Shown here: piece by piece, positions 57,959-64,000 of the stretch | How the letters are laid out: each line of letters begins with the position of its first letter | How positions within the stretch are numbered: position 1 is the stretch's first letter | From: Reichenbachiella ulvae | Lineage (GTDB): Bacteria; Bacteroidota; Bacteroidia; Cytophagales; Cyclobacteriaceae | Length of the DNA: 64,000 nucleotides | NCBI RefSeq assembly: GCF_025833875.1 | Contig: NZ_JAOYOD010000001.1 | Coordinates: 2,108,001-2,172,000, forward strand | Direction of reading: 5' to 3' | The notes under the pieces: generated by a model | What the model saw: only the letters and a program-made list of their open reading frames with translations | The model's database searches: none | What the model was told of the DNA's origin: nothing | Position numbers and translations under genes: made by a program

Positions 57959-59269
57959 TTATTTTTCTATTCTATTAGCGAGATTAGCTAATGGCCACCT
58001 ATACAGATGTAGTTGATCTTCCTTCGTCACTGCTACACCCATCAGATGGTCCTTGGATGGACTGACTATGCTATTGGTAGAGGTGGTGAAATCTCCGTCC
58101 AAGGTGTATATCTCATTCCATTGATCCCAATCGCCTCCATGAGCAGAAGAGCCGTAAATCTTGAGCCTGCTACCCTGCCTGACCATCAGGTACAAGTCGT
58201 TACTAATCGGGTCACAGTACACTTTTGGACGATCGCCTGAAATAGAAATAACTTTAGACTCCCACTGAAATGAATCTTCATGGCTAAAACCAATGTAGTG
58301 CTGATAAGTGTTTCCCCGTTTCAATACGATATGAAAATTACCATTTCCATCTAAAGTGGCTCCATTGTGATTGGACAACCCACTCGACATGGGGATATCT
58401 GCTATTTTGACCCCTGAGCTGTTTAGATGTAGAGGGCCATTCAATTGGCGTCCTTCGCTGTTGATCCAGGTTTTGCCTTGATCTTCAGAGTATGCAAACA
58501 TTAAATCATGGTTTGTAGCAGCATTAGGCGATTCTCTCCATACCCAGCTGAGGTACATTCTACCATCAGCAAAGAAGATGTCGTTGTAATATGCACATCT
58601 GTTTTCATCTCCTTCATAGACACCTTTTTTTCCATCCACTATTTTGAGAGGAGTGTCCCATAATCCATCTTGATTATAGCGACTTAGAAACGTATCTCCG
58701 TTCCCGCTTCCTCCTACACGATACATAAAAAACAGTTGTCCCTCCTGATCATTGAAAAACCTTGGATATGTGACTCGCTCTATCGGCACCTTTGTGTTTT
58801 CGAGATAGTTGCGAGTGGGAGAAAACAATCTTGCATCAAAGTCAGCATCATCTGCGATAGCTGCCAATGGCTCTGAGACGATATAACGGAATGTCCTGGC
58901 ATGCATATCAAACGACAGATGAATCCTTTGATCTACAGGTGATATTGCGATATTGGGGGTATTGTGATTGTCGTATTTACCCTTTCTCTTTTCATATATA
59001 TGGGGCAATTCTATTATTTTCCAGTTACCCTCTTTTCCAAAGTTGCTGTTGCGTGCTACGCATAGCTTGCGGGAAGTATTATAATAGATAATGAAAACAA
59101 AGTTCTCATAAACAGCAATAGCATTTTGTTGAGTAGCGGTGGCTATTACAGGGTTTTCTGACCAACAATCTTTCGAAACAAGAGTTTTGTCAAAGTCGGT
59201 AATCTGAGCGAAAACCGACCGTGACAAAACAAACAACACTAAAATCAACCAAATTCTCAGTACTATCAT
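57959..59269 (-). CDS. BNR_4 beta-propeller protein, putative PL24/PL25-type lyase
   Basis: 436 residues from the ATG at 59269; a TTG two codons earlier is unlikely. Sec signal peptide about 1-21 (VLFVLSRSVFAQ). The rest is a single BNR_4 propeller: NTPNIAISPVDQRIHLSFDMHA with FRYIVSE, TYPRFFNDQEGQLFFMYRVG, MYLSWVWRE and SGLSNHNGATLDGNG. His in DMHA and Tyr in TYP are shared with 625-3438 and are candidate catalytic residues. It lacks the discoidin, DNRLRE and T9SS domains of that protein, so it is probably periplasmic and acts on shorter chains. No strong promoter or terminator was recognised around it. Confidence 0.87.
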   Translation of the reverse strand: MIVLRIWLILVLFVLSRSVFAQITDFDKTLVSKDCWSENPVIATATQQNAIAVYENFVFIIYYNTSRKLCVARNSNFGKEGNWKIIELPHIYEKRKGKYDNHNTPNIAISPVDQRIHLSFDMHARTFRYIVSEPLAAIADDADFDARLFSPTRNYLENTKVPIERVTYPRFFNDQEGQLFFMYRVGGSGNGDTFLSRYNQDGLWDTPLKIVDGKKGVYEGDENRCAYYNDIFFADGRMYLSWVWRESPNAATNHDLMFAYSEDQGKTWINSEGRQLNGPLHLNSSGVKIADIPMSSGLSNHNGATLDGNGNFHIVLKRGNTYQHYIGFSHEDSFQWESKVISISGDRPKVYCDPISNDLYLMVRQGSRLKIYGSSAHGGDWDQWNEIYTLDGDFTTSTNSIVSPSKDHLMGVAVTKEDQLHLYRWPLANLANRIEK

Positions 59270-59814
59270 CTCCAATTTTTATTGGCAATGACCAATAGGT
59301 TCAAGCATCATCTAGAACTTCCAATCTGGATTAGCCACCATGATCACTCCCACTACTTATTTTACTTCCATTTTGGATCGGATGTCTTTATAAGTCCTCT
59401 AAAAAGAACCAAATTTCAAAATCCTATCCTCTTGTATAACATACATTCTTATGCTCATTCCAGGTTTGAACTTAAGGAGATCAAACACTCACTTATACTC
59501 CGGCTTTATCATATCGGAATCATCTGTATTACACCCGTTAGACTCTAATATGAATCCAATTCTAAGCATAACGTTGCATTCTGTCTTGTTTTGCTTAGTC
59601 ACATGAAACTGGTTAGCGAATAGAACTAATGCTTTGACGCTCATCGGACTCCAGACTACTATTCAAATTTGAAGACAAGGTTATGGTCTGACGAAGATTC
59701 AGTGCTATTCAACCTTAAACAATCAGCAAGAAGCGAAGCGCGCAAAGTATAAGAATAAAGGCTGCCCCAACAAAAGTAAAGGGCAGCCCAAGAGAGTTAT
59801 ATATTACTACTAAA
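59270..59814. other. Intergenic region of about 545 bases
   Basis: Holds the promoter of the BNR_4 gene and the terminator of the FAS1-like gene at 59760-59788. Short frames exist on both strands but show no signal peptide, domain or codon pattern that I can support. A TTATTTTAC stretch near 59352-59366 resembles the candidate operator in inverted orientation but is too degenerate to list. Confidence 0.4.
59760..59788 (-). terminator. Rho-independent terminator after the FAS1-like gene
   Basis: 8-bp stem GGCTGCCC/GGGCAGCC (59760-59767 with 59781-59788), 13-base loop, then a U-rich minus transcript (CUUUAUUCUU). It lies 26 bases past the stop of 59815-60504. Confidence 0.85.
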
Positions 59815-60504
59815 TCAAAATGGTTGGTATCTCACATAACCATTTATTTGATGCCCAATACCATTGGTAAAAATGAAATTGTGCAAATCAACACCTCGTC
59901 CTCTAGACCCATCAGGCATAGTGGTAGGAATATTTGATCCCCCCACTCTAGCTACACTAGTATTGATTCTAATTTGTTGGTTAAACAACCTTTTATTGAT
60001 TTCCATCACACCTGAATCACCTGGCACTAAAGTCTGATAGTAAAGATGAAAATCATTTTTCGGAATAGTCTCCTGACTCAATGCCTCCTCAAGAATATGA
60101 TATCTCAATACATGTTCAAGCCTATCATTGCTAAGTGAATCTAATGGATTATCAGCACTACCTGTTGTGTGCGCTAATAACTGGCCACTGGCATTGAAAG
60201 CACTGTTTCTTAACAGAAAGTAAGTTTGACTTGCATTAGGATCATTGTATAAGTCAATCAAATCAGTTTGTTCTATGGCATCCAACAGGTACTGAAACTG
60301 TGGCACACCATCATCGTCATTGTAAGTAGTATCTTGATTAATCATCACCATCCAATCGTAAGCAGTCATACCAGTAGGACGATTACCAAATGGCTCTCTT
60401 ACATACTCCCACTCCTCTTGCAATGTCAAATCGCAACCGGTTGCCAGAATAACAAAGACGATAACCGTCAATATTTCTCTGAATCTATTATTTATATCTT
60501 TCAT
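59815..60504 (-). CDS. FAS1 (fasciclin)-like lipoprotein linked to SusC/SusD 3
   Basis: 229 residues from the ATG at 60504 (an upstream TTG overlaps SusD 3 and is unlikely). Lipobox ILATGC (Cys about 23). Residues about 60-229 resemble one degenerate FAS1 domain: QYLLDAIEQTDLIDLY with TYFLLRNSAF at the start, LRYHILEEAL in the middle and GVDLHNFIFTNGIGHQINGY at the end, the block that in FAS1 proteins reads TNGxIHVID. FAS1-like lipoproteins are often coded after SusD in Bacteroidota and may act as extra surface-binding proteins. Coded 24 bases after SusD 3. Confidence 0.65.
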   Translation of the reverse strand: MKDINNRFREILTVIVFVILATGCDLTLQEEWEYVREPFGNRPTGMTAYDWMVMINQDTTYNDDDGVPQFQYLLDAIEQTDLIDLYNDPNASQTYFLLRNSAFNASGQLLAHTTGSADNPLDSLSNDRLEHVLRYHILEEALSQETIPKNDFHLYYQTLVPGDSGVMEINKRLFNQQIRINTSVARVGGSNIPTTMPDGSRGRGVDLHNFIFTNGIGHQINGYVRYQPF

Positions 60505-60528
60505 CTTATTCTGATTTTTTATTCTCAA

Positions 60529-62028
60529 TTAATTGCCGTACCCTGGTGTTTGTGTCAGATTTGGATTGTCCACCATATGCTGAAACCATATTGGAAAAAA
60601 GATATTATTGGCAGTCTGACCATTGATTGGACCCATTACCTCTACTACCTTGTCATTTCTAACCAAGTCCCACCATCTTTTTCCTTCAGCTAAGAGTTCG
60701 AACTGACGTTCATCCAGTATAGCATCCAATAGATCGTCAGTTGTAGGATAATCGGCTAACAAAATCTCTGGAAGCTGACGTGCATTTCTAATTCGATTGA
60801 CTAGATCTACGGCTTCCTGAAGGTTACCCAATTTCGCCTCAACTTCTGCTTTTAATAGCAGCATACCAGCATATCTGTAAACTACCACATCTACATCGTC
60901 CAACGATCCTGGATAGTTGGTCGTGTTATACTTTCCATACCTTCTTGACCCGATATCCTTATCACCTTCTATGAACTGCAAGTATCTATGGATGTCTCCA
61001 TAAATTCGTTCGCCAGTTGCAGCATTGATATATGGAGGTACAAAACCTGGATATTTTGCCATCCAACTAGCCGAATCGGTTGGAAAAACATCGAGCCATT
61101 TGTTTTCTAATTCATCAGAAACCACATAAGCTGGTACACCTGACCAAAATAAGGAATAGATACTACCAGCTCCTGGTTCCTCTTCCTGGTTGAAGACTAT
61201 AGAGAAAATCAACTCAGGACCTGTTTCTTGCTCGTTAGAAGACAGTCCTGCTGACTCAGGTTCTTTTCTAAACAAAGCATGATAATCACTAGGATTGTCT
61301 ACCAAGCTAAATTCACCCAAAGCCTCTAGCTTATCTAAAGCTTCTTTAGCCAAGGTATGCTCTCCTAAGTGCATATATACCTCTGCTTGCAAACAATAAA
61401 CACTAGACAAGGAGAAATTAAACCGATCCGATGGAGCATTGATCAAATCCTCTGCTTTGAGCATATCAGGAATAACTATATTATTCATAATCTCCGAACC
61501 TGAAGTTTTTTCTCTAAAAAGATCATCGTCTAGACCAGATACCATATCCAGATACAATGGCACCTCTCCAAAAACTCTCACCAAATCAAAGTAAGCAAAA
61601 GCTCTTAAAGCATGAGCTTGTCCTAATACCCCGTCGGTGTTTGCTCCTGTGATATTGGGAATGTTGTTGATCGCCAAATTAGCTCTAAGAATCATATTGT
61701 ACATCGCTCCCCAGCTACCATAGCTGCTGGTTTGGTCTGTCAGATTGTTAGTCGTCAACTCAATAGCTTCTTGACTTGACGTATTAGCGAATGCATCAAA
61801 ATTATCTGACCTCATTTCACCCCAGAGAAAATATTTCCTACTGTATGCACTTTGCATGGCATCATAAATTGACGCAACACCTGCATAAGCATCGGCCTCA
61901 GTTTGCCAAAATTGAGAATCTCCAATTTCGCTTTCTGGCTCTACATCAAGGATACTTTCGCACCCCTGAGAAATCATCATAGCTGCTGAAAAAAACAACA
62001 CCCATCGTATATTATTTAAAATCTTCAT
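60529..62028 (-). CDS. susD: SusD-family outer-membrane glycan-binding lipoprotein 3
   Basis: 499 residues. Lipoprotein signal (MISQGCESIL, Cys about 23), then LDVEPESEIGDSQFW typical of SusD. Helical N-terminal region (about 40-250; GQAHALRAFAYFDLVRVFGEVPLY) and the RagB/SusD end (VYRYAGMLLLKAEVEAKLG about 375; DERQFELLAEGKRWWDLVR about 440). Pairs with the SusC coded 34 bases upstream. Complete. Confidence 0.95.
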   Translation of the reverse strand: MKILNNIRWVLFFSAAMMISQGCESILDVEPESEIGDSQFWQTEADAYAGVASIYDAMQSAYSRKYFLWGEMRSDNFDAFANTSSQEAIELTTNNLTDQTSSYGSWGAMYNMILRANLAINNIPNITGANTDGVLGQAHALRAFAYFDLVRVFGEVPLYLDMVSGLDDDLFREKTSGSEIMNNIVIPDMLKAEDLINAPSDRFNFSLSSVYCLQAEVYMHLGEHTLAKEALDKLEALGEFSLVDNPSDYHALFRKEPESAGLSSNEQETGPELIFSIVFNQEEEPGAGSIYSLFWSGVPAYVVSDELENKWLDVFPTDSASWMAKYPGFVPPYINAATGERIYGDIHRYLQFIEGDKDIGSRRYGKYNTTNYPGSLDDVDVVVYRYAGMLLLKAEVEAKLGNLQEAVDLVNRIRNARQLPEILLADYPTTDDLLDAILDERQFELLAEGKRWWDLVRNDKVVEVMGPINGQTANNIFFPIWFQHMVDNPNLTQTPGYGN

Positions 62029-62062
62029 AATTCAATCATTAATTATTCTTCACAATCTTCTC

Positions 62063-64000
62063 TTAAAACTTGATATTAATACCAAGTATATACTCTCGGA
62101 AGTTCGGGTATCTCAAATTGTCCAAACCTGGTTGCAGAGCATTGCCTCGAGATCCTAACTCTGGATTATATCCCTCATAGTTGGTCCAGGTGAACAAGTT
62201 GTTTCCTGAAGCATAAAGAGACACATCTGATAAGAAGCTAACCTTCTCCATCACTTTTCTTGGAAGTGAATAGTCAATTCTTATAGATCTCAATTTGATA
62301 AAATCTGCGTCACTAATCCAAAAAGTGTTAGGCCCGATGTTATTTCTAGACCCAGATCTAGAAGACAATGTAGGATAAGTAGCCTCATCTCCTGGCTGAT
62401 ACCATGCTTCATCAATCCGGTCAGGACCTGGTAGTACAGTTCTTGCCATTCGCTGATTTCTTGTCTGATCATATTGCCTGTACAAATCATTTCCGAAATT
62501 GTAATCAAACATGATGGAAAGTTTAACTCCTTTATATTTGAATTCATTGTAGAATCCACCAAAGAGTTTCGGCAAACCATTTCCAATCACAGTACGATCC
62601 ATCTCAGCATCTATTTGAAAATCACCATTCCAATCCTTCCAGAAAACTTCACCTCCCAAAATAGTCTGTCCATTCATGGTTAGTTGGTTAATCGTACCGG
62701 TATATTCCTGGCCGTTGAGTTCGTGTCTCAAGAAACCACCATTCTCGTCAAAAACTGGAGTCAACTGGTTGCCATTGTCATCAAAAGCATTGGACTCATC
62801 ATAAGGAAAAACTCCCTGAGCTGTATATCCATAAAAGTCTCCAATAGACCCACCTTCCTTAATGATATATTGACCTTGAATGATCTGACCGTCTTCTTCT
62901 GCCAATTTCAAAATCTCATTAGCATTAGTGGCTATATTAAAACTAGAATACCATTGAAACTCTGGACGACTTATGATTTCACCATTGATAGTCACTTCAA
63001 TACCACTATTCTTAATTTCCCCTATATTGTTTCGGATGGATCCAAATCCAGTTTCTTCTGGGATAGGCGTATTGTATAACAGATCAGAAGTTAACTTTTC
63101 GTAGTAATCTACATTGGCGTTCAATCTGCCACCGAAGAAACCTAAATCAACACCAATATATGACTGCTGAGTCGTTTCCCACGCCAAGTTTGGATTACCT
63201 AACTGATTCGGAGCTATACCATTTTGTCCATCGTATAGATTTCCAGGTGAATAGAGTGTTCTACTATCAAAGTTCCCGATGCGTTCGTTACCATTCTGAG
63301 AGATACCTGCTCTTATTTTAAAATCAGAAACTACTGTAGAAAGAGGGGCCCAGAATGCCTCGTCACTGACTCTCCAGCCAGCAGATACACCGGGGAATAC
63401 GCCAAATTGATTTTCTGAACCAAATCGGGAAGAACCATCTCTTCTAACTGTAACGCCCAATAGGTACTTTCCTTTGTAATCATAAGTGAATCTACCAAAC
63501 TGCGAAGACAAAGCATGAGATGTTGCTGTTGTTCTAGTATTTGCTGCATCCAGTTCTACCACGTTATTAAAAGTCCTAACAATATCATTATTAAACTCCG
63601 TGGAGCGGAATCTAGCATACTCATTTTTCCACTTTTGGATTTGGATACCCACCATCGCGGACACATTATGCTTACCAAAGCTCTTTTTGTAACTGAAGTA
63701 ATTTTCTTGCTGAAGACTAAAATTAAGTCTGGTAATTTCAGAACCTGAGGGTGCGCTATTTAATCGTTGAACTACTGTAGGGTCAAAATCGTTATCCCTT
63801 TGTAGCTCGAGTAGAATACCAACAGTAGACTTAAACTTCAAAGATGGAAGTAGCTGCAATTCTGCATAGCTGAATACCTGTCCATCATAGTCTCTTCTTC
63901 TTCTCACAGCAAAAAGTGTCTCCGCTACTACATTTTCCTGACTTGAGGTTTGTGGCACATACGTTCCATCTGCATCCTGTGTGGGCAAATATGGAAAGTG
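62063..64000 (-). CDS. susC: SusC-family TonB-dependent transporter 3, C-terminal part (cut by right edge)
   Basis: The frame is open to the window edge, so 645 residues of the C-terminal barrel are visible and the signal peptide, regulatory domain and plug lie beyond 64000. The typical barrel blocks are present: YDYKGKYLLGVTVRRDGSSRF split over the usual strands, WRVSDEAFW, FKIRAGISQNGNERIG, then GFYNEFKYKGVKLSIMFDYN and the end YILGINIKF with a terminal aromatic residue. It pairs with SusD 3. Met codons near the edge are internal and not starts. Confidence 0.95.
   Translation of the reverse strand, partial: HFPYLPTQDADGTYVPQTSSQENVVAETLFAVRRRRDYDGQVFSYAELQLLPSLKFKSTVGILLELQRDNDFDPTVVQRLNSAPSGSEITRLNFSLQQENYFSYKKSFGKHNVSAMVGIQIQKWKNEYARFRSTEFNNDIVRTFNNVVELDAANTRTTATSHALSSQFGRFTYDYKGKYLLGVTVRRDGSSRFGSENQFGVFPGVSAGWRVSDEAFWAPLSTVVSDFKIRAGISQNGNERIGNFDSRTLYSPGNLYDGQNGIAPNQLGNPNLAWETTQQSYIGVDLGFFGGRLNANVDYYEKLTSDLLYNTPIPEETGFGSIRNNIGEIKNSGIEVTINGEIISRPEFQWYSSFNIATNANEILKLAEEDGQIIQGQYIIKEGGSIGDFYGYTAQGVFPYDESNAFDDNGNQLTPVFDENGGFLRHELNGQEYTGTINQLTMNGQTILGGEVFWKDWNGDFQIDAEMDRTVIGNGLPKLFGGFYNEFKYKGVKLSIMFDYNFGNDLYRQYDQTRNQRMARTVLPGPDRIDEAWYQPGDEATYPTLSSRSGSRNNIGPNTFWISDADFIKLRSIRIDYSLPRKVMEKVSFLSDVSLYASGNNLFTWTNYEGYNPELGSRGNALQPGLDNLRYPNFREYILGINIKF

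Noticed and set aside
59282..59548. Possible small plus-strand gene of 88 codons between the BNR_4 and FAS1-like genes
   Set aside because: No leader, no recognisable domain, His/Phe-rich composition typical of non-coding AT-rich DNA, and no plausible promoter or partner.

Overview
The window looks like chromosome of a marine, polysaccharide-degrading member of the Bacteroidota, most likely Cytophagales. The signs are three SusC/SusD pairs, a hybrid two-component regulator, a type IX secretion sorting domain, many lipoboxes, AT-rich leaders with little Shine-Dalgarno signal, and an overall AT-leaning composition. Every gene I can support lies on the minus strand, so transcription runs from high to low coordinates. 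No tRNA, rRNA, CRISPR array or transposase was seen.

The window is one large polysaccharide utilization region, probably two or three adjoining loci. Read in the direction of transcription: (A) 64000-59815 holds a SusC (cut by the right edge), a SusD and a FAS1-like lipoprotein. (B) 59269-57959 is a Sec-exported BNR_4 beta-propeller lyase candidate, followed by a decayed lyase fragment at 57941-57735. (C) 57603-51225 is a heparinase-fold lyase, two sulfatases and a cytoplasmic Gfo/Idh/MocA oxidoreductase. (D) 50700-44685 is an FN3 plus jelly-roll binding lipoprotein and a second SusC/SusD pair. (E) 44462-39921 is GH39-like and GH78 (alpha-L-rhamnosidase). (F) 39505-35675 is a glycan-sensor/chemoreceptor chimera. 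(G) 35311-19164 is a ten-gene run: GH105, a tandem DUF1080 protein, two Tat-exported Gfo/Idh proteins, GH2, a DUF5060 glycosidase, sulfatase, GH3, a jelly-roll protein and a nucleoside-hydrolase-fold protein. (H) 18728-14613 is the hybrid two-component regulator. (I) 14397-3941 is a DUF5060/jelly-roll protein, the third SusC/SusD pair, a second jelly-roll plus nucleoside-hydrolase-fold cassette and a GH42-like enzyme. (J) 3438-1 holds two BNR_4 proteins, the first with discoidin-like, DNRLRE and T9SS domains, the second cut by the left edge.

Substrate inference: GH105 (removes delta-4,5-unsaturated uronates left by lyases), GH78, GH39-like, GH2, GH3, three formylglycine sulfatases, BNR_4 propellers (the fold of ulvan lyase families PL24/PL25) and a heparinase-fold lyase together match known ulvan loci such as that of Formosa agariphila. 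A sulfated, rhamnose- and uronate-rich algal glycan is therefore the best guess. The left part (GH42-like, DUF5060, nucleoside-hydrolase-fold proteins) may serve a second galactose-containing substrate.

The most unusual items are: the chimera at 35675-39505, which couples an HTCS-type periplasmic sensor to a methyl-accepting chemotaxis signalling domain; a duplicated two-gene cassette encoding a secreted nucleoside-hydrolase-fold protein of unknown job; a 15-base motif seen in front of six transcription units, which could be the regulator's operator; and a possible 3-keto-glycoside route (DUF1080 plus Tat Gfo/Idh proteins) built into the GH105 operon.
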